NCBI GenBank assembly: GCA_019454105.1
Contig: CP075364.1
Location: forward strand, 2,297,362 to 2,361,361
Length of the DNA stretch: 64,000 nucleotides
Direction of reading: 5' to 3'
Origin: Fimbriimonadaceae bacterium
GTDB taxonomy: Bacteria > Armatimonadota > Fimbriimonadia > Fimbriimonadales > Fimbriimonadaceae
A model generated the notes under the pieces. That model was not told the origin of the DNA, did no database searches, and was given only the letters and a program-made list of their open reading frames with translations. Positions 48,285 through 57,994 of the stretch are shown here, piece by piece (positions within the stretch are counted from its first letter, which is position 1; every line of letters begins with the position of its first letter). The translations under genes were made by a program, and so were the position numbers.

Positions 48285-50216
48285 ATGCTGGTGTTCGATA
48301 TGGCGAGGGTGGCTGGCTCGGGCAATGCGGCATCAAGGGTCGCAGCCGGCTCCGTGCCTGCCGATCATTCGCGTCCGGTCGAGGTCTTGTTCGCCCGGTT
48401 CGCTTGGGGCGCGTTCTTCTATCTTGTCGCTGTCCTCGTCTTCGGGGCGTTCGTGCGGGCGTCTCTCTCTGGCGACGGGTGCGGGACCTCTTGGCCGCTT
48501 TGTGACGGCCAGGTCATTCCGGTCGAAGCTTCTTCTGCGCGGATCGTCGAGTTCACCCACAGGGCCAGTAGCGGGCTTTGCCTCTTGCTCATGGGGGGCC
48601 TCTATCTTTGGTCTCGGAGGATTTGGCCAAGGCGCCACTTCGTCCGAGTCGCCACAGGCGTTGCCGTGGCGTCGACCGTCGTCTCGGCACTGATCGGAGC
48701 TGCGCTCGTGGTCTTCCAGTGGGTGACTCACGACAAGTCGGCAGGCCGGGCCATCACGATGCCGCTCCACTTGATGAACAACTACCTGCTGGCTTCGGCC
48801 CTGATCGCGGCCGCCTTCGTGGCCCGCACTGGCCGAACACCGACCTTCAAAGGGCAGGGTCAAGTCGGTTCCGGGGTCAAGTGGGCTGCTGGCGGGATGT
48901 TCGTCCTCGGGGCGACCGGCGCCCTCTCGGCTCTCGGCAAGACGGCGTTCGAGCACGAGCTCTCCGGGGTGCGCGGATTCGCCGAGCGGATCACCCTCCA
49001 TGTCGCGTCCGACGCCCATCCGTTGCTCAAAGGGGGCATCGTCCACCCGCTCATCGCGACGTCGGTGGGGCTTCTCATCGTCTGGATCTGCGGCCTCCTG
49101 GCCCAGTCTCGTCCGACACCTGGGGTTCGCAAGTGGGCCCGGTGGACTGTCGGCCTGTATCTCGCCCAGATGGCTTTCGGTCTCGTGAACCTCTTGGCGA
49201 GCGCCCCGGTCGGCATGCAGCTCGGGCACTTGGCCCTCGCGGTGGCCGATTGGGCCGCTTTGACGATGCTGGCCCTTCATGCTCTGAGCGCGCCGGTCCC
49301 GGCGGTCGAAGACAAGCCCTTGGCCGACCGTGCCCGTGTCCAAGCAGCCTGGGCGGGCCGGGCCAAGGACTACATCGCCTTGACCAAGCCGCGCGTGGTG
49401 AGCCTGCTCCTCTTCACGACGGCGGCGGCCATGATCGTCGCCCAGCGCGGCATGCCCGATCCATGGCTCATGCTCCTCGTATGCTTGGGCGGCTATATGG
49501 CGGCCGGGGCGGCGAACGCCTTCAACATGGTGATCGAGAGCGACCTTGACGTCGCAATGGAGCGGACCTCTCACCGTCCGACGGTCGAGCGCCGGCTCTC
49601 GAACCGACAAGCCCTGGTCTTCGCCTGGATCCTAGCTGTCGGGTCGTTCGCGTTGCTTTGGTGGGCGGCCAACTTGCTGGCCGCGCTTCTCGCCTTGGCC
49701 GGGCTTCTGTGCTACGTTTTTGTGTACACCCTCTGGCTCAAGCGGCGCACTTGGCAAAACATCGTCATAGGCGGTGCGGCCGGCGCTTTCCCGCCGCTGG
49801 TGGGATACGCCGCCGTCTCAGGCGAGTTGTCGCCCCTCGCCTGGACTCTCTTCGCCGTGATCCTGGCCTGGACCCCAGTCCACTTCTGGGCCCTGGCCCT
49901 CCTCATCAAGGACGACTACGCCCGGGCGGGCGTGCCGATGCTCCCGGTCGTCAAAGGTGAGCGGGTGACCGTCAACCAGATCGGGATTTATGCCATTGTA
50001 ACGGCTCTCGTGTCCGTCCTTCCATTCGCCCAAGGCCAAGCCGGCGTGTTCTATCTCGTCGGATCGGTGGCCCTCAATGTCGGCCTGATGGCCCAGAGCC
50101 TCAGGCTCTGGCGGACGGCCGAGCGGCCCGAGGCACGGGCCCTCTTCAAGTTTTCGATGGCCTATCTGGCCCTTTTCTTCGTCGTGGTCGCGATCGACCA
50201 GGCAAGGTGGTTCTGA
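48285..50216 (+). CDS. ctaAB: Heme A synthase - heme O synthase fusion (CtaA-CtaB)
   Basis: 643 residues. The first half is COX15/CtaA: AFVRASLSGDGCGTSWPLCD, ARIVEFTHRASSG and further helices with paired His (TMPLHLMNNY, TLHVASDAHPLL). From about 360 it is CtaB: DYIALTKPRVVSLLLFTTAA, then the prenyl-diphosphate motif NMVIESDLDVAMERTSHRPT, YTLWLKRRTWQNIVIGG, and WTPVHFWALALLIKDDYARA. It turns heme B to heme O and then heme A for the caa3 oxidase encoded downstream. Both halves look complete, giving about 15 or more membrane helices. Confidence 0.95.
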   Translation: MLVFDMARVAGSGNAASRVAAGSVPADHSRPVEVLFARFAWGAFFYLVAVLVFGAFVRASLSGDGCGTSWPLCDGQVIPVEASSARIVEFTHRASSGLCLLLMGGLYLWSRRIWPRRHFVRVATGVAVASTVVSALIGAALVVFQWVTHDKSAGRAITMPLHLMNNYLLASALIAAAFVARTGRTPTFKGQGQVGSGVKWAAGGMFVLGATGALSALGKTAFEHELSGVRGFAERITLHVASDAHPLLKGGIVHPLIATSVGLLIVWICGLLAQSRPTPGVRKWARWTVGLYLAQMAFGLVNLLASAPVGMQLGHLALAVADWAALTMLALHALSAPVPAVEDKPLADRARVQAAWAGRAKDYIALTKPRVVSLLLFTTAAAMIVAQRGMPDPWLMLLVCLGGYMAAGAANAFNMVIESDLDVAMERTSHRPTVERRLSNRQALVFAWILAVGSFALLWWAANLLAALLALAGLLCYVFVYTLWLKRRTWQNIVIGGAAGAFPPLVGYAAVSGELSPLAWTLFAVILAWTPVHFWALALLIKDDYARAGVPMLPVVKGERVTVNQIGIYAIVTALVSVLPFAQGQAGVFYLVGSVALNVGLMAQSLRLWRTAERPEARALFKFSMAYLALFFVVVAIDQARWF

Positions 50217-50249
50217 CAAGCATGACTTTCATTCGACCGGAGGCCCAAC

Positions 50250-50996
50250 ATGGCGCAACTTTTTAGCCCTGGCTTCAACACGATCTGCACGGTGAGCCTC
50301 TTTGTCGGCGCCGTCGCCCCGTTCGCCATCCTCTACACGGGCTCCGTCATCACAAACTCGCCCGCGAACACAAAAGTGGACGTGCCGCTGGAGCAACCCA
50401 TCCCGTTCAGCCACCGGCACCACGCCAACGAGCTCGGGATCGACTGCCGGTTCTGCCACACCTCGGTCGAGGAGAGCGCGAACGCGGGAGTCCCGAGCAC
50501 CGACGTTTGTATGACGTGCCACTCGCAGATCTGGACGAACAGCCCCAACCTTGAGGCGGTGCGGCAAAGCTGGGAGAAGGGCACTCCGATCCAGTGGGCC
50601 AAGGTGAACGACGTTCCCGACTTTGTTTACTTCAACCACTCGATCCACATCGACCGCGGGGTGAGCTGCAACAACTGTCATGGGAAGGTGAACGAAATGC
50701 ACCTGACCTGGAAAGGCAACTCCTTCCGAATGGCGTGGTGCCTCGAATGCCATGAGAACCCACAGAAATTTTTGTACGCCGACACCTCGGGCAAAGGCCT
50801 GACCCCCCGGGAGCAGGTCTTCGACCTCTATCGCAAGATCGCTGCGGGCGAAAAGCTCAACGCGGTCGAGGAAAGGCTGGCCGAGGGCTTGCCCCAGTTC
50901 GCCCCAGACGACAAGGTCCACAAGGGCCTGAAAGTCATCAACGAGCGCGGCATCAATGTGAGCCAGCTCAAGGACTGCTATGTGTGCCACCACTGA
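50250..50996 (+). CDS. actA: Alternative complex III pentaheme cytochrome c, ActA
   Basis: 248 residues. An N-terminal membrane anchor (VSLFVGAVAPFAILYTG) is followed by five CxxCH sites (CRFCH, CMTCH, CNNCH, CLECH, CYVCH) and distal His pairs such as FSHRHH and HSIHIDRG. GGAGG precedes the ATG. It receives electrons from ActB and passes them to periplasmic or oxidase hemes. It starts the actABCDEF operon; its stop overlaps actB (TGATG). Confidence 0.95.
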   Translation: MAQLFSPGFNTICTVSLFVGAVAPFAILYTGSVITNSPANTKVDVPLEQPIPFSHRHHANELGIDCRFCHTSVEESANAGVPSTDVCMTCHSQIWTNSPNLEAVRQSWEKGTPIQWAKVNDVPDFVYFNHSIHIDRGVSCNNCHGKVNEMHLTWKGNSFRMAWCLECHENPQKFLYADTSGKGLTPREQVFDLYRKIAAGEKLNAVEERLAEGLPQFAPDDKVHKGLKVINERGINVSQLKDCYVCHH

Positions 50997-53900
50997 TGAG
51001 CGGACGAAACGACACTGACCAAGCCTTTCGAGGGATCGAGCACGCCGTCCATCCCGAGGCGTTCGACGCTGTCAAGGCCGACGAGTTCCCCCACCGGGAC
51101 AGCCTCAATCAGATTGACCGCCGTTCGTTGCTGAAGTTCGCCGGGGCCACCGCGGTGCTTTCTGGGGTCACGGCAGGGTGCAGGATCCAGCCACCCCTGT
51201 CCATCGTTCCTCTCGTCGACGGCCAGCCTGGCACGGTCACTGGCGTCGACAAGCACTTCGCCTCGACCGCGACGATGGGCGGGTACGGATTTGGCGTCCT
51301 TGTCCGCCAGTACGAAGGCAGGCCCGTTAAGATCGAGGGCAATCCGAAGCACCCTTCCAGCCTCGGCTCGATCGATCCCAAGACCCTTGCCGAGATCGCG
51401 GTGCTCTATGACCCGGACCGGGCACAGTTCCCGACCAAGCAGGGCGACCCAGGATCGTGGGAGGAGTTCTTCCGCAACGCTCGCGCGAGGCTGGCAGACG
51501 GCGGGGTGGCGCTGCTCACGCCGAACGTTTCGTCGCCCACGCTGGCGGCCCTGATCGAAGAGTTCCTGCAAGCCTCGCCAGGCGCCAAGTGGTATCAGTA
51601 CGAGGCCGTCAACGACGACAACGCCCTTGAAGGTGCGATCCTGGCGTTCGGCCGTGCGATTGCGGTGTCCTACGACTTTAGCAAGGCCGACGTGGTCCTT
51701 TCGCTCGACTCGGACTTTCTCGGCACCGGTCCAGGGGCCGTGCGCCACAGCCGTGATTTCGCCACCCGGCGTCAAGCCGACGCCCATGGGTCGGACATGT
51801 GCCGGCTTTACGTCGTCGAGTGCGCCCCGACTCCAACGGGCGTCGTCGCAGACCACAGGTTCCGGGCCAAGCCCAGTCAGATCATGGGGGTCGCCAAAGC
51901 TGTGGCCGCCGGGCTCGGTGTTCCTGGATCCGCCGCCTCGGCGTCGTCAGCCGTCGGAGGCTCCGCGCTTCGGGCTTTGGTCGAGGATCTCCGGGGTTCG
52001 GCAGGTCGGTCGATCGTCATCGCAGGCCAACACCAGCCGCCCGCCGTCCACGCTCTTTGCCACGCCATCAATGCCCACCTTGGCAATCTGGGGTCGGCCG
52101 TCAAGACCACAGAGCCGGTGCTGGCCAAGCCGGTCAGCAACACGGCCGACATCATGAGCCTGGCCGCCGCGATGGATCAGGGCAAGGTCAAGAGCCTCTT
52201 CATCCTCGGCGGGAACCCAGTCTATGACGCGCCAGCCGACGCCAAATTTGCCGAGAGGCTCAGCAAAGTGCCTTTCAGCGCGCACCTGTCGTTGCACCAT
52301 GACGAGACCTCTGCCGAATGCCTCTGGAGCTTGCCTGCGGCGCACTTCCTCGAGTCCTGGGGCGACGCCCGGGCCATCGACGGGACTGTCTCGCCGGTCC
52401 AGCCGCTAGTCGAGCCGCTCTACGGGGACGCGCTCTCGCCCCTCGAGCTTGTCGAAAGGCTGTTGGGGCGGGCCCGCTCTGGCCTGGAAGCGGTCAAAGA
52501 ACAATGGGCGCGGACGACAGGGGCCACGGGGTGGGCCTTCGACGACCTTTGGAAGACGGCTCTTGCCGACGGTCTTCTCAAGGGCACCGAGTCGAAGGAA
52601 GTCGACGCCCAGCCCGTTCCTGGGCTCGCAGGGGGGCTGAAGGACACCCAGGGGGGAGGCATCGAGCTTGTCGTGCTCCCAGATCCGAACATCCACGATG
52701 GCCGTTACGCCAATGTCGGATGGCTCCAGGAGCTTCCCAAACCGGTCACCAACCTGACCTGGGACAACGCCGCGCACATGAGCCCGGAGACCGCCAAGCG
52801 CCTCGGGGTGGGACAACCCCAAAAGGCCTTAGGGATCGTCCCGTTCACTGGATGGGCCGACACCGTCAAAGTCTCGGCACAAGGTTACGAAATCGAGCTA
52901 CCCGTTTACGTGCACATGGGCATGGCCGACGACACGGTCGTGGTCCATATGGGCTACGGCCGCACCCGAGCCGGCCAGATCGGCACGAAGGGTGACCCGG
53001 CGGACCACGGCGGCGGGTTCGATGTGAACCCGTTCCGAACGAGCCTGGCCCCCAGCATCATCCCCAATGCCCAGGTGGCCAAGTCGAGGCTGGGGGCCTA
53101 TCCCCTTGCCAACACTCAGTATCACAACATGCTGGACGTGACCGTCGTGGACTCCGACCGGCACCTGATCCGCGAGGCGACCGTCGCCGAGTTCGAGGAG
53201 CACCACGAGCACGCATTCGAGGGAGCCCACCACGGTGAGAAGAAGCCGGGCGAGCCCGACTATTCAGGCAGAAGCATCTACCAGCGGCCCGACAAGTTCT
53301 ACAGCAAGGACAACTATCAGTGGGCGATGACCATTGACCTTGGCTTGTGCACCGGGTGCAACGCCTGCGTGACCGCTTGCCAGGCTGAGAACAATATTCC
53401 GGTCGTCGGAAAGTTCCAGGTCATGAAGGGGCGCGAGATGCATTGGATCCGCATCGACCGCTACTACCGCCCTCGTAAAGGGCAAGCCTTCGACGAGAAG
53501 GACCCTGCGATCAGCTTCCAACCCCTCACTTGCATGCAGTGCGAGCTGGCCCCGTGCGAACCGGTCTGCCCGGTCGCGGCCACCGTGCACAGCCATGAGG
53601 GCATCAACCAGATGGTCTACAACCGGTGCGTCGGGACCCGGTACTGCAGCAACAACTGCCCGTACAAGGTCCGACGCTTCAACTTCCTGCACTTCACGCG
53701 CAAGGCGGAAGACGTCCCGGTGCTCAAACTGCTCCAAAACCCCGACGTCACCGTCCGTGGCCGGGGTGTGATGGAGAAGTGCACCTACTGCGTCCAGCGC
53801 ATTAACCATGCGAGGATCGAAGCCAAGAAGGAGAACAGGCTGATCCGGGACGGCGAGGTCGTCACCGCCTGTGAGCAGGCTTGTCCGAGCCGGGCGATCG

Positions 53901-54049
53901 TATTCGGCAGCATCAGCGACCCGGAGAGCCGAGTGAGCAAGAGCCGAGCCTCGAAACGCAACTACATTCTGCTCGAAGAGACTTTGACCCGACCGCGGAC
54001 CTCTTATCTGGGCCGCGTCTACAACCCCAACCCGGAGGCCTTGGCCTAA
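50996..54049 (+). CDS. actB: Alternative complex III molybdopterin-like/iron-sulfur subunit, ActB
   Basis: 1017 residues. A twin-arginine signal (DRRSLLKFAGATAVLSG) with lipobox-like TAGC is near residue 55. The molybdopterin-oxidoreductase-like part (about 70-700) is followed by an FeS domain with CTGCNACVTACQAE, CMQCELAPCEPVCPV, CVGTRYCSNNCPYKVR, and CTYCVQRINHAR ... CEQACP: three 4Fe-4S and one 3Fe-4S site. ACIII ActB has lost the Mo cofactor in known cases. It carries electrons from quinol at ActC/F to ActA and ActE. Confidence 0.95.
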   Translation: MSGRNDTDQAFRGIEHAVHPEAFDAVKADEFPHRDSLNQIDRRSLLKFAGATAVLSGVTAGCRIQPPLSIVPLVDGQPGTVTGVDKHFASTATMGGYGFGVLVRQYEGRPVKIEGNPKHPSSLGSIDPKTLAEIAVLYDPDRAQFPTKQGDPGSWEEFFRNARARLADGGVALLTPNVSSPTLAALIEEFLQASPGAKWYQYEAVNDDNALEGAILAFGRAIAVSYDFSKADVVLSLDSDFLGTGPGAVRHSRDFATRRQADAHGSDMCRLYVVECAPTPTGVVADHRFRAKPSQIMGVAKAVAAGLGVPGSAASASSAVGGSALRALVEDLRGSAGRSIVIAGQHQPPAVHALCHAINAHLGNLGSAVKTTEPVLAKPVSNTADIMSLAAAMDQGKVKSLFILGGNPVYDAPADAKFAERLSKVPFSAHLSLHHDETSAECLWSLPAAHFLESWGDARAIDGTVSPVQPLVEPLYGDALSPLELVERLLGRARSGLEAVKEQWARTTGATGWAFDDLWKTALADGLLKGTESKEVDAQPVPGLAGGLKDTQGGGIELVVLPDPNIHDGRYANVGWLQELPKPVTNLTWDNAAHMSPETAKRLGVGQPQKALGIVPFTGWADTVKVSAQGYEIELPVYVHMGMADDTVVVHMGYGRTRAGQIGTKGDPADHGGGFDVNPFRTSLAPSIIPNAQVAKSRLGAYPLANTQYHNMLDVTVVDSDRHLIREATVAEFEEHHEHAFEGAHHGEKKPGEPDYSGRSIYQRPDKFYSKDNYQWAMTIDLGLCTGCNACVTACQAENNIPVVGKFQVMKGREMHWIRIDRYYRPRKGQAFDEKDPAISFQPLTCMQCELAPCEPVCPVAATVHSHEGINQMVYNRCVGTRYCSNNCPYKVRRFNFLHFTRKAEDVPVLKLLQNPDVTVRGRGVMEKCTYCVQRINHARIEAKKENRLIRDGEVVTACEQACPSRAIVFGSISDPESRVSKSRASKRNYILLEETLTRPRTSYLGRVYNPNPEALA

Positions 54050-54053
54050 GACG

Positions 54054-55538
54054 ATGGCGACCACGAACGGCAAACCCCACGAGCCCCTCATCGAGGGCAA
54101 CTGGACGAACGCGACGATCGACGCTCAGATCGGCGACATCGTCCTCGATCCGAAGCGCCACACCGAGGCCCAGCTCAAGCGGATTCCGGCCTTCTTGGCC
54201 AAGTCGCTCCCGGATCAACTGAAGAGCCCCTGGTTCTTGATGTTCGGCATCGGGTTTATCGGCGTCAACATCCTCCTCGTCGCCATCACCGTTCTTGTCC
54301 TGACCGGAATCGGGGTCTGGGGGAACAACCAGCCGGTCGGCTGGGGCCTCGACATCATCAACTTTGTCTGGTGGATCGGTATCGGTCACGCAGGAACGTT
54401 GATCTCGGCGATCTTGCTCCTCCTCCGTCAGCAATGGAGGAACTCGATCAACCGGTTCGCCGAGGCGATGACGATCTTCGCCGTCATGTGCGCGGGGATG
54501 TACCCGCTCCTGCACACGGGCCGACCATGGGTCGCCTATTGGCTGTTCCCCTATCCCAACGTCCTCGCCATGTGGCCCCAGTTCCGGTCGCCGCTCGTCT
54601 GGGACGTCTTCGCGGTCAGCACGTACATGACCGTCTCCATCCTGTTCTGGTACGTGGGGTTGATCCCTGACTTCGCGACCCTGCGCGACAGGGCCCGGAG
54701 CCGCTTCGCCCAGATCGCTTTTGGGTTCTTGGCGCTCGGCTGGAACGGCAGCGCCAAGTCGTGGCACCGCTACACCCACGCTTCGATCATGCTCGCCGGG
54801 CTCTCGACGCCCCTCGTCCTTTCGGTCCACTCGATCGTGTCCTTCGACTTCGCCATGTCGATCGTGCCCGGATGGAACGTGACCATCTTCCCGCCCTATT
54901 TCGTTGCTGGGGCCGTCTTTGCCGGGTTCGCGATGGTCATCGCGCTCGCCATCCCGTTGCGTAAGTGGTACCGGCTCGACAGCTTCATCACGATGAAGCA
55001 CTTCGACTGGATGGCCAAAGTGATGCTCGCGACGGGCTTGATCGTGGCTTATGGCTACGTGATGGAGGTGTTCTACGCTTGGTATAGCGGCGTCCCCCTC
55101 GAGCAAGGGCTGTTGCACAACCGGATCAAGATCACAGAAGCGCCCTACAGCTGGTCTTTCTGGCTTTTGATCCTCTTCAACGTCGTGATCCCGGCAGCGC
55201 TCTGGTCGCCGAAGATCCGGCGGAACCTCACAGCCCTCTTCTGGATCAGCATGTCGATCAGCATCGGGATGTGGTTCGAACGCTACGTCATCATCCCGGT
55301 ATCGCTCACCCGCGATTATCTGCCTTCCAGCTTCGGCTACTACACGCCGACCATCGTCGACTACGGCATGTTCGCAGGAACGATCGGGTTCTTCCTCTTC
55401 ATGATGTTCCTCTTCATCCGGTTCCTGCCCACGATCAATATCTTCGAGATGAAGGAGCTTCTGCACCATATGCAGCACGAGAAAGACCACGGCGAGGGCC
55501 ACGGCGGAGACAAGACCGTGCCAGCGGAGGCGCACTGA
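54054..55538 (+). CDS. actC: Alternative complex III quinol-binding subunit, ActC (NrfD/PsrC-like)
   Basis: 494 residues with about ten membrane helices. The region WGLDIINFVWWIGIGHAGTL is the NrfD/PsrC quinol-site signature with its His, and TIFAVMCAGMYPLLHTGRPW follows. It takes electrons from menaquinol and may help conserve energy by proton transfer. It lies four bases after actB. Confidence 0.95.
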   Translation: MATTNGKPHEPLIEGNWTNATIDAQIGDIVLDPKRHTEAQLKRIPAFLAKSLPDQLKSPWFLMFGIGFIGVNILLVAITVLVLTGIGVWGNNQPVGWGLDIINFVWWIGIGHAGTLISAILLLLRQQWRNSINRFAEAMTIFAVMCAGMYPLLHTGRPWVAYWLFPYPNVLAMWPQFRSPLVWDVFAVSTYMTVSILFWYVGLIPDFATLRDRARSRFAQIAFGFLALGWNGSAKSWHRYTHASIMLAGLSTPLVLSVHSIVSFDFAMSIVPGWNVTIFPPYFVAGAVFAGFAMVIALAIPLRKWYRLDSFITMKHFDWMAKVMLATGLIVAYGYVMEVFYAWYSGVPLEQGLLHNRIKITEAPYSWSFWLLILFNVVIPAALWSPKIRRNLTALFWISMSISIGMWFERYVIIPVSLTRDYLPSSFGYYTPTIVDYGMFAGTIGFFLFMMFLFIRFLPTINIFEMKELLHHMQHEKDHGEGHGGDKTVPAEAH

Positions 55539-55539
55539 C

Positions 55540-56103
55540 ATGTCGCACGGAAGAGACACTGCACCCAAGAGGTACGGCGTCGTCGCCTCGTTCCGGACGC
55601 CAGAAGAGCTTCTGGCAGCCGCCAATAGGACGCGCGAGGCGGGTTACCGCAAGATCGACGGCTTCTCGCCGATTCCCGTCGAGGGCCTGACCGACGTTCT
55701 CAAGTTCGACGAAAGCATCCTCGGATGGATCACCTTTGGCCACGGCGTGCTCGGGGCCTGCATAGGGGTCGGGCTCCAATGGTGGACCTCGAACTTCGCA
55801 TACTCCCACAATGTCGGCGGGAAGCCGCTGTCGTCCTGGCCCATGTTCTTCCCCGTCACCTACGAGTGCACGATCCTTCTCGCCGCCTTTGGGGCGACCT
55901 TCGGGATGATCGCCCTCAACGGCTTGCCCAAACCTCATCAGCCGATCTTCAACGCTGAGGCGATGGTGCGGGCCTCTCAAGACCGGTTCGTGCTCCTGGT
56001 CGAAGCAAGCGACCCGAACTTCGACGAGACGAAAGTCAAGGCCTTCATGCAGACGCTGGATCCCGAGAGCGTCGAGGCGGTCTGGACCTCGGAGGGTTAC
56101 TGA
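55540..56103 (+). CDS. actD: Alternative complex III subunit ActD (DUF3341)
   Basis: 187 residues. The soluble start KRYGVVASFRTPEELLAAAN is the DUF3341 domain, followed by two membrane helices (about 63-80 and 100-125) and a C-terminal soluble tail ending PESVEAVWTSEGY. It is a structural subunit that holds the membrane part of ACIII. It overlaps actE by one base. Confidence 0.93.
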   Translation: MSHGRDTAPKRYGVVASFRTPEELLAAANRTREAGYRKIDGFSPIPVEGLTDVLKFDESILGWITFGHGVLGACIGVGLQWWTSNFAYSHNVGGKPLSSWPMFFPVTYECTILLAAFGATFGMIALNGLPKPHQPIFNAEAMVRASQDRFVLLVEASDPNFDETKVKAFMQTLDPESVEAVWTSEGY

Positions 56104-56837
56104 TGAAAAAGACCCTGATGCCCGCCACCGCGCTCTTGCTCTTCGCAGCAGGGTGCCACCAAGACATGTGGCAGCAGCCCAAGGCCCTGGCCCAAAGCCG
56201 GAGCGACTTCTTTGTCCATGACCGAAGCGCCACGCGGCCTCAAGTGGCGGGGACAGTCGCCTTCGGGGAGCCGAAGCTTGACACCGAATATGAGACCGGC
56301 TTCAGCCGGGACGGAAAGATGGTCAAGCTCTTCCCAGTCAAAGTCGATGAGCGGCTCCTCAAGCGGGGACAGGAGCGGTACAACATTTTCTGTAGCCACT
56401 GCCACGGTAAGACCGGGGACGGCCAAGGGATGATCGCGAAGCGTGGGTTCACCCTCGCCCGTCCGGTCGCGACTTACCACACCGACCGGCTCCGGACCAT
56501 GCCGGTCGGCCACTTCTTCGATGTGATCACAAACGGTTATGGGGCGATGTACCCCTTCAAGGCCCGGATCAAGACCGACGATCGGTGGGCGATCGCGGCC
56601 TACATCCGAGTGTTGCAGCGGGCCCACGATGCACCCGTGAGCTCGGTTCCAGCCGACGAGCGGCAGAAGCTCCAGGCGTTGCCGTATGACCCTGGCCAGG
56701 ACGCCCCGCCCGAGCCAGCTTTGCCCACGACCTTCGTCCCCCTCGGACGGCCCGGGGCCCCGGCGAGCGAGGCTCCTCCACCCTCCGAGCCCGTGGGAGC
56801 CGGATCCGCCGAACCCATGAACGGAGGCGCGCGATGA
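56103..56837 (+). CDS. actE: Alternative complex III monoheme cytochrome c lipoprotein, ActE
   Basis: 244 residues. Lipobox LLLFAAGC, then one CxxCH (NIFCSHCHGKTGDGQG) and a Met ligand region (YGAMYPFKARIKTDDRWAIA). A Pro/Ala-rich tail ends the protein. It is the electron exit of ACIII towards the caa3 oxidase. It overlaps actF by four bases. Confidence 0.94.
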   Translation: MKKTLMPATALLLFAAGCHQDMWQQPKALAQSRSDFFVHDRSATRPQVAGTVAFGEPKLDTEYETGFSRDGKMVKLFPVKVDERLLKRGQERYNIFCSHCHGKTGDGQGMIAKRGFTLARPVATYHTDRLRTMPVGHFFDVITNGYGAMYPFKARIKTDDRWAIAAYIRVLQRAHDAPVSSVPADERQKLQALPYDPGQDAPPEPALPTTFVPLGRPGAPASEAPPPSEPVGAGSAEPMNGGAR

Positions 56838-57994
56838 CACAGGTCGCCCGCGTCGACAGAGGGTTCATGACGGCCGGTATTGGCATGGCCGTGGTCGGTG
56901 CCGCTCTGTTCGCCATCGGGCTGGGCGGCAAAGACTGGATCCACAGCTACTTTTTCGGTTACATGTTCTGGCTCGTGCTCACCATCGGGTGCTTGGGGCT
57001 GACGTTGCTCCATCACACCGCCCGGGGGCACTGGGGCTTCCCGGTCGTCCGGATCTTCGAAGCCGGAGGAGGCCCGTTGGCCATCGCGCTTTGTGGTCTC
57101 GGCACGATCCCGATCATCATGAACCTGCCCGCCCTCTACCCATGGGCGGACGCGGCCCTGGTCGCGAAGGACCCGATCCTACAGACCAAGTCCTTCTACA
57201 ACAACGAAGGCTTCTGGATCGCGCGTGTGGCGCTGTCGTTCGTCATCCTGGCCGTCTTCGCAGCCGTCAACCAGGCCTGGCTCAAGAAGGAGGAGCAGAC
57301 CGGTGACGACAGATGGCGCCAACGGCGGGTGAACTTCAGCGCCATCGGCCTCGTGTTCTTTGTCCTCATCGTCAACTTCCTATACACCGATCTTGGAATG
57401 AGCCAAGAGAAGCACTGGTTCTCCACGATCTATGGGGTGTGGCTGCTCGTCATGGGAGCTTTGGGCGCGCTCGGCCTGGCCAGCGCCATTCTTGGCACGC
57501 AGCACAACAAGTCCCCGTACGACAAAGTCGTCGAACCCTGGCTCACAAAGGACCTCGGCAACTTGATGCTCGCCTTCACGATGCTCTGGGCCTACTTCTC
57601 GTTCAGCCAGTACCTGATCATATGGTCCGGCAACCTCCCCGAGTTCACGAAGTTCTTCCTGAAACGGAGCGACGGCATGTGGTTTTGGCTCGCCAATGGC
57701 CTGATGATCACCGGGTTCTTCATCCCGTTCCTCCTCTTGCTCGCGCCACGGACCAAGCGGGTGCCACAGATCTTCGGGTTCGTCGGAGGCTACATCCTCG
57801 TGATCCGGGCCATCGATATGTTCTTTGTCACCGTGCCGACTTACCGGTACCAGTTGAGCGTCTACCCCGCGGACATCGGGGCGCTGCTCCTCGTTGGAGG
57901 CGTGTGGTGCGCCGCCTTCGCGTTCGTGCTCCGCACCGCCCCGCTCGTCACCTACCGAACTCCAGAACTGAAGGAGGCCGCCGACCATGCATGA
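56834..57994 (+). CDS. actF: Alternative complex III second quinol-type membrane subunit, ActF
   Basis: 386 residues with about ten helices. YFFGYMFWLVLTIGCLGLTL, LHHTARGHWGF, and AFTMLWAYFSFSQYLIIWSG are ActF hallmarks, with EF and RDG residues in loops. It is a paralogue-like partner of ActC. It ends within the start of the next small gene (overlap of eight bases). Confidence 0.94.
   Translation: MTQVARVDRGFMTAGIGMAVVGAALFAIGLGGKDWIHSYFFGYMFWLVLTIGCLGLTLLHHTARGHWGFPVVRIFEAGGGPLAIALCGLGTIPIIMNLPALYPWADAALVAKDPILQTKSFYNNEGFWIARVALSFVILAVFAAVNQAWLKKEEQTGDDRWRQRRVNFSAIGLVFFVLIVNFLYTDLGMSQEKHWFSTIYGVWLLVMGALGALGLASAILGTQHNKSPYDKVVEPWLTKDLGNLMLAFTMLWAYFSFSQYLIIWSGNLPEFTKFFLKRSDGMWFWLANGLMITGFFIPFLLLLAPRTKRVPQIFGFVGGYILVIRAIDMFFVTVPTYRYQLSVYPADIGALLLVGGVWCAAFAFVLRTAPLVTYRTPELKEAADHA

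Noticed and set aside
48260-48288. TTGACA promoter in front of ctaA-ctaB
   Set aside because: The -10 at normal spacing would fall on the start codon and reads GCATGC. No support for a promoter at this place.
48333-49610. 425-codon frame opposite ctaA-ctaB
   Set aside because: It is a shadow of GC-rich codon usage. The product is an Arg/Asp/His-rich string without folds, and the plus-strand gene is unmistakable.
53913-55625. 570-codon frame opposite actB and actC
   Set aside because: Same shadow effect; its composition (Asp, Arg, Glu and Pro runs) mirrors the opposite-strand membrane codons.
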